A DNA stretch of 64,000 nucleotides, taken from NCBI GenBank assembly GCA_036392935.1, contig DASVWZ010000297.1:10928-74927 (forward strand), in the 5' to 3' direction. The translations under genes and the position numbers were made by a program. The DNA is from DASVWZ01 sp036392935 (GTDB lineage Bacteria > Acidobacteriota > Terriglobia > Terriglobales > Acidobacteriaceae). This document shows, one piece after another, positions 20,034 to 31,147 of this stretch. The notes under the pieces are model-generated. The model had not been told where the DNA came from. It ran no database searches and saw nothing but the letters and a program-made list of their open reading frames with translations. The stretch's first letter is position 1, and each line of letters starts with the position of its first letter.

Positions 20034-21008
20034 TTATCGAACGCTGGCTCTTGCAGACGGCGTGACCTCTTTGACCTGCCACGTCGATCCTCCGTCCTGT
20101 GTGGACCACAGTTGGCCTGACGACGTGCTCAATCGCCCTTCTTCAATGTCGCGAAACTCCACTCCCACGACATCGCTGGTTAGCGGCTCTCCTTGAGCCA
20201 CCGGCTGCATTTTCATCCAGTGATCGCCGGCGTCGGCGGAATGATAAAGCGCGCCGTTCGTTCCGCCCACCCAGATGTCAAACCCGCTCGCCGAAACCGC
20301 CCGCAGGCTGGTCTCAAGAGACACCGCAACCGGTTCCCAGGTGCGGCCCATATCGAATGAGCGCTGCAGGCTGCCATCGGCAGTGAGCGCCCAGCGGGGA
20401 GCCCGCGGGGAATTCAGAAGCGCGGCCATCGAAACATCCCCCGCCGTGTTGGCCGCCGATGTTGGAACGTCATCCTTCGCCCGCCCCGGGATTACGTCGC
20501 CGTTTCCACGCGCCACTCTGTTGTTCATCTTTTGGAGCGGAGTTTGTGCCTGAGAAATCGGCGGCGCAGGCTCCGCAGAGACCTCTTTCGAAGCTGCCTC
20601 TCCGGCCGGCGAGACAACCTGAGTATTGTTCGAGCTTAGCTGCGCGGCGGGTACTTCTACGCCAGAGTGCGTTTGATCCGTTACTTTTTCTCTCTGGTGC
20701 AGCGTGACCGCCGCGCCCACTACGACGATGCAGGCAATCGCTGCGCCCCAGCGCAAAACCGGCCAGGAAAAGCGTGACGCAACCACCGGCCGGAAAACTC
20801 TGTCCATCGCAACCGCTTCCGGCGCGGCCAACGCAACCACGTCGCGGCACTCCGAGCACCGCGCCAGGTGACTTATTACCTGCAGGCGATCTTTACCGGC
20901 CAGTGTCTGCTCCGTGAAAGCACTGAGCAGGTTCGCATCGGGATGGCCCTGACCCGCCGCCGCGCCATTCGCCAGCCGCTCGATTACGATTTTTGGTACG
21001 CCCGCCAT
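20034..21008 (-). CDS. Membrane anti-sigma-like protein with outer BNR/Ycf48-like domain
   Basis: 324 residues. The cytoplasmic N-terminus has a zinc-finger-like anti-sigma signature (D-A-N-L-L-S-A-F..V-I-S-H-L-A-R-C-S-E-C-R, i.e. H-x3-C-x2-C). One membrane helix lies at about 93-112, then a Pro/Ala/Ser linker. The C-terminal 110 residues hold BNR/Ycf48-type blades (G-S-L-Q-R-S-F-D-M-G-R-T-W, G-A-L-Y-H-S-A-D-A-G-D-H-W, S-T-Q-D-G-G-S-T-W). Start 21008 has AGGGGC upstream; longer frames are not credible. It lies 34 bp after the sigma gene and very likely controls it in response to an envelope signal. Confidence 0.78.
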   Translation of the reverse strand: MAGVPKIVIERLANGAAAGQGHPDANLLSAFTEQTLAGKDRLQVISHLARCSECRDVVALAAPEAVAMDRVFRPVVASRFSWPVLRWGAAIACIVVVGAAVTLHQREKVTDQTHSGVEVPAAQLSSNNTQVVSPAGEAASKEVSAEPAPPISQAQTPLQKMNNRVARGNGDVIPGRAKDDVPTSAANTAGDVSMAALLNSPRAPRWALTADGSLQRSFDMGRTWEPVAVSLETSLRAVSASGFDIWVGGTNGALYHSADAGDHWMKMQPVAQGEPLTSDVVGVEFRDIEEGRLSTSSGQLWSTQDGGSTWQVKEVTPSARASVR

Positions 21009-21042
21009 TACTTTGCCCCTTGTCCTATTGCCTTGCCAATCC

Positions 21043-22002
21043 CTACACCGAACCCGCCTCGTCTCGCACCCTGGCCTCCAACTTGGTGGTACTCTTCGGC
21101 CTTCTATCGGAGAACGTCGCAGGTGCATTTTCTTGCACCAGCCGTTCCCGTAGGCTTACACGAAGGTCTCTAACGTCGACCTCGAGCGCCTCCTCGGCCT
21201 GCCGCCGGCTCATCCCACGGCCCCTCAGGTTCGCCAAAACCTGCTTCCGCAATGACTTAGCCAGCTTGTCTAATTTCCGGCTGATGGTCGATTCATGCAC
21301 GCCCAGCGTCCGCGCAATCTCAGCCAGCGTCCGCTCATCAAGAAAATAAGCTGCCAGCACGAACCGGTCTTCAGCTTCCAGCGCGCCGATTGCCTCATCC
21401 GTAGCGGCTTCCAGCCGAGGATCCGCCGCCGCCACTTCTTCCTGCTCCGGGGTCGCAAACTGCGCGCCTTCTTCACTTTCCTCATCTAGGCTGACCAGTC
21501 GGCGCGTCCGCCGGAAGCGATTAACGTGCTCCTGCGCCATGACCGTCCGTAGCCATCCTTCGAGCGAGCCGCGGCCCATGTAAGACGCCAGCTTCGAAAC
21601 CCGCTGCCCATCGCGGAGCGAAGTGCCATACAGATCGGCATAGATCGAGTCAGCCAGATCGCGCCCGGCTGAACCCTCTTTGGTGATATAGTTCGCGATC
21701 TCGAACAGCTTTTCGCGATAGCGCACCAGGAATGCCTCCCAAGCCTGATTGTGGCCAGCGGCGCATGCCCGCGCCAGCGCCAGCTCCTCAATCTTCAAAG
21801 CACAACAAAACGTGTGCGCTTCGGCAATCCCCGCATCGGGTGCATACTTATCGACAATCTCAGCCAGAATCAGGGCAAAATCCTCACGGCACAGACCAAA
21901 AGAGTCAGCCCTGCTCTTCGGATAGAGCTCTGCCACCGTCCGCTCCAGCTCCGGCTTAACGGCTGGCGTGGTCTTTACGCTTTTCTTGGGAACGACGGGC
22001 AT
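21043..22002 (-). CDS. RNA polymerase sigma factor, ECF-like, with extended ends
   Basis: 319 residues, long for an ECF factor. Region 2 is at about 88-165 (A-F-L-V-R-Y-R-E-K-L-F-E-I-A-N-Y-I..G-S-L-E-G-W-L-R-T-V). Region 4 is at about 210-262, with the helix-turn-helix T-L-A-E-I-A-R-T-L-G-V-H-E-S-T-I-S-R-K-L. The first 85 residues and the last 55 are extra. It heads a two-gene unit with the anti-sigma-like protein. Confidence 0.82.
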   Translation of the reverse strand: MPVVPKKSVKTTPAVKPELERTVAELYPKSRADSFGLCREDFALILAEIVDKYAPDAGIAEAHTFCCALKIEELALARACAAGHNQAWEAFLVRYREKLFEIANYITKEGSAGRDLADSIYADLYGTSLRDGQRVSKLASYMGRGSLEGWLRTVMAQEHVNRFRRTRRLVSLDEESEEGAQFATPEQEEVAAADPRLEAATDEAIGALEAEDRFVLAAYFLDERTLAEIARTLGVHESTISRKLDKLAKSLRKQVLANLRGRGMSRRQAEEALEVDVRDLRVSLRERLVQENAPATFSDRRPKSTTKLEARVRDEAGSV

Positions 22003-22096
22003 CGGCCTGTAGTGCTCTCGACCTTTATTTTAGACGCCGCGAGCAAGGAAATGGTCGTTTGAAGAAAGATTCGGGCTGGAAAGGGGCACAAACTGA

Positions 22097-22342
22097 CTAC
22101 GACTTGCTGCGCGAGAAACTCACCAGGCGCGAGAACTCCGTCCACATGGCGTGGAAAGTTCCACTGCTCACGAACGGCCAACCTACCAGAGCGACCGCCG
22201 CGACCGTCAATAGCCCTCGCCAGTCAGGAAATAGATTCGATGGAGAGGCGGTGGGCTCCGCTGGACCCTCGGGCCCGACGGCAAAATCGAACGCCTCATT
22301 GCGCTTGCGCAGATTTGCCGGAACTCCGTCCCAGACATGCAT
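22097..22342 (-). CDS. Small hypothetical protein, one membrane segment (doubtful)
   Basis: 81 residues with one hydrophobic stretch (about 45-62, L-L-T-V-A-A-V-A-L-V-G-W-P-F-V). No ribosome site and no family. It is the only candidate in the 475-bp interval between the sigma gene and the cupin gene, and could be spurious. Confidence 0.28.
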   Translation of the reverse strand: MHVWDGVPANLRKRNEAFDFAVGPEGPAEPTASPSNLFPDWRGLLTVAAVALVGWPFVSSGTFHAMWTEFSRLVSFSRSKS

Positions 22343-22477
22343 GTACCCAGTCTAGGGAGCGGGGAAACCACTTGAAAAGTTACGTCAGGGAAAGCGAGTG
22401 GTTACCGTTAGAGCAGCCCGAAACGCGCACCCGAAAACCTATCAACGATGTCTGGTGGGGAAGCGGCAGCGCCTTGG

Positions 22478-22798
22478 CTAGCTTTCCGGAGGCGCAAAGA
22501 ACACCAGCAATACCAACTCCTCGGCAACGTCGTAAAACCTGTGCTCGACCTCGCCAGCCACAAAAATCACCGAACCTGTTTCGACTGCTCGGTCCTCGTC
22601 ACCCACCTTCATCCGCGCCCGTCCGCGAATCACATAGTAAAGCTCATCTTCGTGGTGCGGTGTTTGCGGATCGGCTCCGCCCGCCGGAAGCACATAAACG
22701 CCCGCGCTCATCGACGCCACGCGGAGAAATTCCAGATAGCCTTTTTTCTTCGCCTCCCGCTCGCGCAAAAGCTCCGGCAGTTCAAGAAAATTCTTCAT
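22478..22798 (-). CDS. Cupin-domain protein
   Basis: 106 residues, a single small beta-barrel. Cupin motif 1 is P-H-H-E-D-E-L-Y-Y-V-I-R-G, with His, His and Glu as metal ligands. Motif 2 is G-S-V-I-F-V-A-G-E-V-E-H-R-F. The substrate is unknown. Its start overlaps the TetR gene stop by ATGA, so the two are translationally coupled and the cupin is probably under that regulator. Confidence 0.85.
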   Translation of the reverse strand: MKNFLELPELLREREAKKKGYLEFLRVASMSAGVYVLPAGGADPQTPHHEDELYYVIRGRARMKVGDEDRAVETGSVIFVAGEVEHRFYDVAEELVLLVFFAPPES

Positions 22799-23400
22799 CG
22801 GAACGCCCCCTCGAAAAACAGGTCGGTGTACTGCTGTGCCAATTGCTCGGCATTCAGCGAACCCTCAGGCCGGTACCACTGATAGAGCCAGTTGATCATA
22901 CCCAGCAGCGCGAATGTCGCTGCTCGGGTCGATACGCGATTCATTCCACTGCGAGCGCGTTGGACATCCGCTACCAGGCCCTCCACAAAATGCACATAGT
23001 CTTTTTTCCGTCGGTTGATTTTCCGTCGCAACGATGGCGGCAGCGGATGGTTCTCGTGCAGCATGATGCTGATCTCGCGGTCATAGGGGCTGAGCACGAC
23101 TTCCACGTGACAGCGAATCAGATGCCGGAGTCGCTGCTCTGGGCCTGCCACCGTACGCACCGGCTCCATCACCCGGTCTTCGGCGATCTTCATCGCCTGC
23201 TCCATCAGGCTGAACAGGATTTCATCCTTGCTCTGGAAATGATGATAGAGTCCGCCTTTGCTGAATTTCAGCGCCGCCGCAACATCGTTCATAGATGTCG
23301 CATCGTATCCGCGCCGATGAAACAGCCGCACCGCCGTTCGCAAAATCTCCTGTCGCGAATCCGTTGCCGCCGCCCGAGCCATTGCTCGAAGCATAACCAC
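22795..23400 (-). CDS. TetR/AcrR family transcriptional regulator
   Basis: 201 residues. The N-terminal helix-turn-helix (R-Q-E-I-L-R-T-A-V-R-L-F-H-R-R-G-Y-D-A-T-S-M-N-D-V-A) with F-S-K-G-G-L-Y-H-H-F-x-S-K-D-E is canonical. The C-terminal ligand domain resembles regulators of fatty-acid or acyl-CoA genes (H-E-N-H-P-L-P-P), a weak hint only. The start may be at Met3 or Met7. It is divergent from the photolyase gene 102 bp away. Confidence 0.9.
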   Translation of the reverse strand: MVMLRAMARAAATDSRQEILRTAVRLFHRRGYDATSMNDVAAALKFSKGGLYHHFQSKDEILFSLMEQAMKIAEDRVMEPVRTVAGPEQRLRHLIRCHVEVVLSPYDREISIMLHENHPLPPSLRRKINRRKKDYVHFVEGLVADVQRARSGMNRVSTRAATFALLGMINWLYQWYRPEGSLNAEQLAQQYTDLFFEGAFR

Positions 23401-23501
23401 TCTGCCGCGAAGATGCCAAGCGGTCCGGCATGAGTCACGCCCTTTCGCGGTCTTTGCGGTAAGAGCTTCTCAACTCTTAAAGTAGACAGGGGACGGCTTG
23501 A

Positions 23502-24896
23502 ATGAACCGCGTTGAAAAACTCCGCGAAGACCCGCGCGTGACCATCCGAAGGGCCAGCGACCCGGATCCTGCCGGCCGCTGCGTCGTTTACTGGATGCAA
23601 CGCTCCCAGCGCGCCCACGACAATCCGGCCCTCAACATTGCAATCGATCTCGGCAATGAACTGCGCAAACCGGTGGTCGTCTTTTTTGCGCCTGTGCCTT
23701 TTTATCCTCACGCCAACTTGCGCCATTACTATTTCTTGGCTCAGGGCATTGCCGATATCGCTGATGGCCTCGACCGCCGCGGCGTGGGTTTTGTTTTCCG
23801 CGCTTACCCCGATCACAGTCTGCTGAAGTTCTGCAACGAAGTTCGTCCAGCCATCGTCGTCGGCGATGAAAATCCCATGCGTGAGCCCGAATCCTGGCGG
23901 GTTCGTGCCGCCGAAAAACTCCGTGTGCCGCTCTGGACTGTCGATTCAGACGTCATCGTCCCATCCAAACTGCTCGGACGCGAACACTTCGCCGCCCGCA
24001 CCATCCGTCCCCGGATCAACGAGCTGCTTCCTCAATTCTTTGTTCCGCTGGCGAATCCCAAAGCGCAAGTAAATTGGAAATCGCCGAAAGGTCTTCACAC
24101 CTTATCCGCACAGCACGATTTTCTCCGCGATTTGAAACTCGATCGCTCGGTCGGACCGGTCCCTCAATGGCGCGGCGGCAGCAAACAAGCTCTCCGGATT
24201 CTCAACGGGTTTGTCCGCAGCAAGCTTTCCGATTATCCCGAAGACCGCAACCACCCCGAAGCAGACGGCACCAGCAGGTTGTCTCCCTACCTTCATTTCG
24301 GCCACATCGGCCCGCATATTGTTGCAACTGCCGTTCAGAAATCCAACGCTCCTGCAGCGCCAAAGAAAGCCTTTCTCGAACAGTTGATCGTCCGCCGTGA
24401 GCTTTCCGTCAACTTCGTCCGCTTCAATCCACACTACGATTCCATGGAATCCCGCGAGCCCTGGGCTGATCGCTCACTCGCCGAGCATGCCCGCGACCGC
24501 CGGCCCATCCTTTACTCCGAAAAGCAGCTCGAAAACGCCGAAACTCACGACCCCCTGTGGAACGCCGCGCAAAAACAAATGGTTCTGACCGGCTGGATGC
24601 ACAACTACTTGCGCATGTACTGGGCCAAGAAAATCCTCGAATGGAGCCCATCGATAGCTTCTGCCGTCCAACGCGCCGTCTACCTCAACGACCGCTACGA
24701 ACTCGACGGGCGCGATCCCAACGGATACGCCGGTATCGCCTGGGCAATAGTCGGCAAACACGACCGCGCCTGGTCTGATCGCCCCATTTTCGGCAAGATT
24801 CGTTACATGTCGTTCCAGAGCACCTCAAGAAAGTTCGACTCCAGGCGCTATATCGCCCAAATCGAAGCACTTGCCGGCAAGAAAAATAAGCCTTGA
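23502..24896 (+). CDS. phr: Deoxyribodipyrimidine photolyase, class II
   Basis: 464 residues. It repairs cyclobutane pyrimidine dimers with blue light, using FAD. Class II marks are S-R-L-S-P-Y-L-H-F-G-H-I-G-P, the E-Q-L-I-V-R-R-E-L-S-V-N-F block, G-W-M-H-N-Y-L-R-M-Y-W-A-K-K-I-L-E-W and N-D-R-Y-E-L-D-G-R-D-P-N-G-Y. The antenna domain covers about 25-150. GACAGGGGACGG precedes the ATG. The TTGACA of the dnaB promoter begins at its stop codon. Confidence 0.94.
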   Translation: MNRVEKLREDPRVTIRRASDPDPAGRCVVYWMQRSQRAHDNPALNIAIDLGNELRKPVVVFFAPVPFYPHANLRHYYFLAQGIADIADGLDRRGVGFVFRAYPDHSLLKFCNEVRPAIVVGDENPMREPESWRVRAAEKLRVPLWTVDSDVIVPSKLLGREHFAARTIRPRINELLPQFFVPLANPKAQVNWKSPKGLHTLSAQHDFLRDLKLDRSVGPVPQWRGGSKQALRILNGFVRSKLSDYPEDRNHPEADGTSRLSPYLHFGHIGPHIVATAVQKSNAPAAPKKAFLEQLIVRRELSVNFVRFNPHYDSMESREPWADRSLAEHARDRRPILYSEKQLENAETHDPLWNAAQKQMVLTGWMHNYLRMYWAKKILEWSPSIASAVQRAVYLNDRYELDGRDPNGYAGIAWAIVGKHDRAWSDRPIFGKIRYMSFQSTSRKFDSRRYIAQIEALAGKKNKP

Positions 24897-24922
24897 CATT
24901 TCGCTTTATCTTCGCCTAAAGT
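24893..24922 (+). promoter_or_regulatory. Probable sigma-70 promoter for dnaB
   Basis: TTGACA (24893-24898), 18-bp spacer, TAAAGT (24917-24922). The -35 overlaps the end of phr. The transcript would carry a leader of about 145 nt before the dnaB start. Confidence 0.45.
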
Positions 24923-25075
24923 CGTTCCTGCTCAGGTTCTCCGCGACCCGGTTTTGCTCCGTGCAACCGCGCCGCCCAAAAAATTTCATTTCTGCCGCCA
25001 TTTCCTTGGCTCGCTCACAGCCGTCCACAGTGCGCGACCGGATAACATGGCACCCAACCTTATACAAAGGCGCTC

Positions 25076-26449
25076 GTGGCCACCACTGACTACACTCCGG
25101 TAAGCAGTCTCCCCGCCAACGTAGAGGCGGAGCGCGCGATTCTCGGCGCCATCCTGCTCGATAATCTCGCCTACAACGAAGCTGCCGAGCATCTCCGCGC
25201 CGAAGATTTCATGCTCGACTCGCACCGCCGCATTTACACGCGCATGACCGTGCTCATGGATTCCTCGCGGCCCGTCGACTTGATCACCCTGGTCGAAGAG
25301 CTGGACCGCGCCAAGGAACTCCAGGCCATCGGCGATGTCGGCTACGTTTCCAGCCTGCTTGACGGCGTCCCCGATCGCCCCAGCATCGAGCACTACATTC
25401 AGATCGTTCGCGATAAGGCCCTGCTCCGCGGCCTGATTCACGCCGCCACCGCCGCCATCAGCCGCGCCTCAGAACAGTCCGATCCCGCTGAAGAAGTTCT
25501 GAATGACGCCGAAGCCGCCATCTTTCAGCTCTCGGAAAAACGCATCGGCCGCGGCTTCGTCGGCGTCGAAGACATCATCCGGGAATCCTTCGGATCGGTT
25601 GACGCTTTTCTCTCCCGCGGCCAGCGCATCACCGGTCTCGAAACCCACTACGAAAAACTCGATGAGATGACCAGCGGCCTGCAGAAGGCCGATCTCGTCA
25701 TCATCGCGGCGCGCCCCTCCATGGGCAAAACTGCCTTTGCCATGAATATCGCCGAGAACGCCGCCATCAAAGACGAAAAAGTTGTGGCTGTGTTTTCGCT
25801 GGAAATGTCGAAGGAAGCTCTGCTGCAGCGCCTGCTCTGCTCAACCGCGCGTGTCGACTCGCACCGCTTCCGCACTGGCACGCTCTTCAAAGCGGATATG
25901 CCCAAGGTCAACCACGCGCTTGAACAACTGGCCCGTGCACCCATCTTCATTGACGATACTCCGGGCATCTCGCTGAGTGAAATGCGCGCCAAAGCGCGCC
26001 GCTTGAAGCAGTCCAAGGGTCAGCTCGACCTCATCATCGTCGATTATCTGCAACTCATGTCTGGAGGCGGACGCCGCTACGAAAATCGCACCCAGGAAGT
26101 CTCAGCCATTTCGCGCGGTTTAAAAGGCCTAGCCAAAGAGATGGAAGTGCCGGTGGTCGCGCTTTCTCAGCTCAGTCGCGCACCGGAAAGCCGCGGCTCC
26201 GGCGATCATCGACCCCAGCTTGCCGACCTCCGCGAATCTGGCTCCATCGAGCAGGATGCCGACCTGGTCGCCTTCATCTTCCGCGAAGAAGTCTACAAAC
26301 CCGACGACCCCGAGCTCGACGGCATCGCCGAAATCATTATCCGCAAGCAAAGAAACGGCCCTACCGGCACTGTGAAAATGGTTTTCAGAAAACCATCCAC
26401 CCGCTTCGACACCCTGGACGAATCTTCGGCCCCGCCGGAAGAGCTTTAG
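25076..26449 (+). CDS. dnaB: Replicative DNA helicase
   Basis: 457 residues. N-terminal DnaB domain about 10-110, linker, then the RecA-like helicase domain. Walker A A-R-P-S-M-G-K-T is at about 211-218; the Walker B/catalytic region is V-F-S-L-E-M-S and L-I-I-V-D-Y-L-Q-L-M; R-E-S-G-S-I-E-Q-D-A-D is near the end. The start is GTG 25076 with AAAGG 5 bases upstream. No intein. It unwinds DNA at the fork. Confidence 0.97.
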   Translation: MATTDYTPVSSLPANVEAERAILGAILLDNLAYNEAAEHLRAEDFMLDSHRRIYTRMTVLMDSSRPVDLITLVEELDRAKELQAIGDVGYVSSLLDGVPDRPSIEHYIQIVRDKALLRGLIHAATAAISRASEQSDPAEEVLNDAEAAIFQLSEKRIGRGFVGVEDIIRESFGSVDAFLSRGQRITGLETHYEKLDEMTSGLQKADLVIIAARPSMGKTAFAMNIAENAAIKDEKVVAVFSLEMSKEALLQRLLCSTARVDSHRFRTGTLFKADMPKVNHALEQLARAPIFIDDTPGISLSEMRAKARRLKQSKGQLDLIIVDYLQLMSGGGRRYENRTQEVSAISRGLKGLAKEMEVPVVALSQLSRAPESRGSGDHRPQLADLRESGSIEQDADLVAFIFREEVYKPDDPELDGIAEIIIRKQRNGPTGTVKMVFRKPSTRFDTLDESSAPPEEL

Positions 26450-26748
26450 TCAACGCTTTTCCAGCGCCTTACCCTGTGGAAATTCTTGTGGAAGCGAAGG
26501 CCGCAGCCGAAAAGCATGCGGCGGGTGCCACTAGCATAGGCTGCATTTACAATATGTTTACATTAATAACTATATTAGAAACAATAAGTTGCAATAGTTC
26601 TATTAACCATAATCTCAACCGGGAAACAGTTCGAGGTTTTCGTGCAACTAAGCAGTTTTGCACAAACTGCAAGGCATGACCCATCGTGCGCCTACCGCTT
26701 TTTTCGGTATGGGAAGCCAACGAACTGGACGTGGAACCGCCCCCGAGC
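26450..26748. other. Gene-free interval with an AT-rich patch
   Basis: No gene seen. Bases 26540-26620 are AT-rich and contain TTAGAAACAATAAGTTGC, a degenerate match to the TAGAATCAAT..TTTACG motif of the dispersed element. The head is not recognisable, so I do not count it as a full copy. Confidence 0.35.
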
Positions 26749-27156
26749 TTACCAAATGGTCTTGAGCGCCTTGGAGTGCCGGATGCCCTCATCCGCAGTC
26801 ACAAGGGGAAATCCCTGCACCAACGCTGTTGCGCCAATGATGCGATCAGCGGGATCTTTCGGATAGGCTGCCGGAAGTTCCCGGGCCTTAACGCAAATCC
26901 GTCCATTGAGTGCGATGATCACGAAACGAGCTTCCACTTCCGACAGAAAGGCCCCCAAACCGGCCTCCAGCCTCACACGGCCTTTTCTCTCGATCGTTGA
27001 GATCTCAAACAAGGTAATGTCAGAAATCGCGATGCCTTCGCTCTTGCGACGCGCTTCCTCAATCGCGAGGCGCGCCTCACTGGAAATCTTGTTTGGCTCC
27101 AGGGCGAGCCAAATCACCACGTGGGTATCCAGTAGAATCACCGCAGATTGCCCCAC
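26749..27156 (-). CDS. Toxin, PIN-domain ribonuclease (VapC type)
   Basis: 135 residues with the PIN acidic set D10 (L-L-D-T-H), E51, D101/D104 (K-D-P-A-D-R) and D122 (T-A-D-E). It overlaps the antitoxin gene by 19 bp. It is a different subfamily from the toxin at 7522, judging by the I-A-I-S-D-I-T-L-F-E-I-S block. Intact. Confidence 0.9.
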   Translation of the reverse strand: MGQSAVILLDTHVVIWLALEPNKISSEARLAIEEARRKSEGIAISDITLFEISTIERKGRVRLEAGLGAFLSEVEARFVIIALNGRICVKARELPAAYPKDPADRIIGATALVQGFPLVTADEGIRHSKALKTIW

Positions 27157-27371
27157 TCCTTCGCCGTAAGCGCTGGAGAAACTACGTCACCAGTAATCTT
27201 GCCGCGTCCACGGAAAAAGCCGAAAATCTCGTCCCCGTCAGTTTCCACCGGCACAAGTTTAACCACCGGTCGCCCGTGCTTAGTGATCACGATGGTCTCT
27301 CGCTTCGCCTGAACTTCGTCCATGACGGCCAGGCAGCTGGTTTTAAACGCACCGGCAGCAATGGTTTTCAT
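27138..27371 (-). CDS. Antitoxin, Phd/YefM family
   Basis: 77 residues from ATG 27371, preceded by AAGGAGCG. The core K-T-I-A-A-G-A-F-K-T-S-C-L-A-V-M-D-E-V and E-T-I-V-I-T-K-H-G-R-P-V-V-K-L-V-P is the Phd/YefM fold. The C-terminus after about residue 50 is the toxin-binding arm. Upstream, ATGGTCAT occurs twice (27398-27405 and 27412-27419) around the -10 box, a likely operator. Confidence 0.87.
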   Translation of the reverse strand: MKTIAAGAFKTSCLAVMDEVQAKRETIVITKHGRPVVKLVPVETDGDEIFGFFRGRGKITGDVVSPALTAKEWGNLR

Positions 27372-27397
27372 GTTTCGCTCCTTTGACAAATCCAACT

Positions 27398-27419
27398 ATG
27401 GTCATTATACCATGGTCAT
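27398..27419 (-). promoter_or_regulatory. Promoter -10 and repeated operator half-sites of the second toxin-antitoxin operon
   Basis: On the minus strand TATAAT is at 27404-27409, 33 bases before the antitoxin start. The 8-mer ATGGTCAT appears twice with a 14-bp period around it, so bound antitoxin would cover the promoter. Confidence 0.45.
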
Positions 27420-27460
27420 AATCCAGAAACGAGTAGACCGGCTTAGACTGATCATTGTTA

Positions 27461-29269
<1,809 letters not shown>

Positions 29270-29332
29270 GGTTGGCTACGAGGTGAACTATCAATTCTAG
29301 CAGCCGATCAGGGAATCCTCGGTGGGGCCGGG

Positions 29333-31147
29333 TCACGGATTGAACTTCTTGGCGTAAACCTGTTCAAGTCCGCACTGAAAGTCTCCGATGTCCGTGATTT
29401 TCTGCCGATAACGGTGGGCAGCGTCTTTCTCATGAGTCAATTCGGCGTGCCACATCGCGCCAAAGTAGGCCTGGCACCGGTCACGCTCCGAGATTGCGGA
29501 TTGCACCGTGGCCTCGAACTGCTCCCGTGAGATCGATCCGCCTAACAACTCAATCAATGCCTTGGTGGTTGCCGCCTGGTGCTCGACCCGCCCTTCAGCA
29601 TCCAGCAGAATGCCCGGCTTGCGGTGACCACGGCTAAGTTCAAAAAGAAACTCTTCGGCTCCTGCATATGCGCGGCCGCAGGCTTCTTTTTCGTTCTGAG
29701 CCGCCGACATCTGATCCGTCAGAGCATCGGACTTCTTCACCCATTCCAGTTCATCGTCGCCGCGACGGCGCACCCCGGTAAAGTAAATGATCTCGGCGAT
29801 GCTCAACGCGGAACGAGCTCCAGCGCAGTGAAACCGAATGCCCGTGTTGTAAACCATCGTGTGCATGTCAAGCGCTTCGTTGATATCGATCTTCTGGCCG
29901 CCTTCGCCGGTCACGTGGGCATTGGCCATAATGGCCATGCATCCGCCGTGCCCCGAGAACGCGCATTTCTCCCAGTACTGATATGCCTGATCGTAATTGC
30001 GCAGGTGATTCCGCGCTATGTGGCCAGCATAAAACTGCGCGTTCGTTACATTCGCCGCTGGTATGTAACTTGGATGGTTGCTGGCAATCACGCGGTTGAA
30101 ATCACCAATGGCTTTCAACGCCACTGATGTATCGACTGACTCATCCTGCTGGAGGTGGATCGAATTGATGAGCCTATACGCTTCGGCTCTGAAGAAGTAA
30201 GCCACAACTACATCGTCAGCGTTGCTACCAGACCGTTCGAGCACAGATGTGAAGAGCTTCGCGTCCTGCTGCAGGCTATTTATATCGTCCGTCATACGGT
30301 CTGTTTTCCGTTCAATTCTTTGGACCTCAGAGACCGCCGACGCAAGATCTGTGGCAGGGCCGGTACGCGTTCCGGTCGGGCTTGACCGCTGCGGGAAAAA
30401 CGTGCGACTGGCCGCCGAGCCGCGATTCCAGCCAGCGCCCGCACCCCGTGCCCCCGGTCTCGCAGCCGAGAGCGCCAATCCAAAAATCATGAGTGCGAAA
30501 AAGCCTGCGCTGGCTAAACCGGCTATGCCGATCGGAACGAACGCGGGTAATCGGGATGCAGGTTTCACAGATCCAGGCTCCGGTTCCGCTTGCGAACCCA
30601 GAGCCGCCTTCAACTGGGCACGCGCGATGCGATATGCGTCTGCCCCCATCAGCAGCTGCACAAACATCACGGCCAGAGAGACCACTCCGCCCGTATAGCC
30701 CGTTACCCGGGGGGTCACTAACCGGAAAATCTGCATGCCGACAAAGAACGCTATTCCTTTAACTCGCTCGCCCAGGTAAAAATACCCAAAGCCTGCGGTT
30801 AGCAGATTCAGCGCCACGGCCACGCGCGGGTTCTGCACATCCACCTGTTCGTCCTCACCTGCATTAATCTCGATTGCCGTGTAGTAAGCGTCAAGAAACG
30901 AGAACACCCACAGCACAAAGGCAACCATCGACCCCATTCCGACCCAGGCAGGCTGCCGCGAAAAACAAAGGAGAACTGCTGCGACCCAAAAGCCCAGCGT
31001 CACACGTCCGCGGCCAGTCTTTCCGCAATAAAACTGCCCCGCTCCCGGCAGCAGCAAGGAAAACAGAAACGCAAGCCCGGGGCTCTTGTGCCGTATCTGC
31101 GGCGGTTGCCTCCCTGGAACGAATTCGTCATTGAGTCCGAGAGACAC
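29333..31147 (-). CDS. Multi-pass membrane protein with TM2-like domain and repeat-containing tail
   Basis: 604 residues. The N-terminal 200 residues hold five or six membrane helices with two L-P-G-A-G-Q-F-Y-C-G-type and G-F-G-Y-F-Y-L-G turns, the signature of TM2-like modules. A helix at about 205-228 precedes a low-complexity linker. A soluble part of about 330 residues has helical repeats (Y-D-Q-A-Y-Q-Y-W-E-K-C-A-F-S-G-H-G-G-C-M-A) and several Cys that suggest Sel1-like repeats with disulfides. Function unknown. Confidence 0.7.
   Translation of the reverse strand: MSLGLNDEFVPGRQPPQIRHKSPGLAFLFSLLLPGAGQFYCGKTGRGRVTLGFWVAAVLLCFSRQPAWVGMGSMVAFVLWVFSFLDAYYTAIEINAGEDEQVDVQNPRVAVALNLLTAGFGYFYLGERVKGIAFFVGMQIFRLVTPRVTGYTGGVVSLAVMFVQLLMGADAYRIARAQLKAALGSQAEPEPGSVKPASRLPAFVPIGIAGLASAGFFALMIFGLALSAARPGARGAGAGWNRGSAASRTFFPQRSSPTGTRTGPATDLASAVSEVQRIERKTDRMTDDINSLQQDAKLFTSVLERSGSNADDVVVAYFFRAEAYRLINSIHLQQDESVDTSVALKAIGDFNRVIASNHPSYIPAANVTNAQFYAGHIARNHLRNYDQAYQYWEKCAFSGHGGCMAIMANAHVTGEGGQKIDINEALDMHTMVYNTGIRFHCAGARSALSIAEIIYFTGVRRRGDDELEWVKKSDALTDQMSAAQNEKEACGRAYAGAEEFLFELSRGHRKPGILLDAEGRVEHQAATTKALIELLGGSISREQFEATVQSAISERDRCQAYFGAMWHAELTHEKDAAHRYRQKITDIGDFQCGLEQVYAKKFNP

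Noticed and set aside
19687..20196. 169-codon plus-strand frame after trxA
   Set aside because: Includes a terminator hairpin and overlaps the anti-sigma gene; no recognisable protein features.
26540..26620. Fourth copy of the composite AT-rich element
   Set aside because: Only one degenerate motif and no head or proper spacing; kept as a possible relic only.
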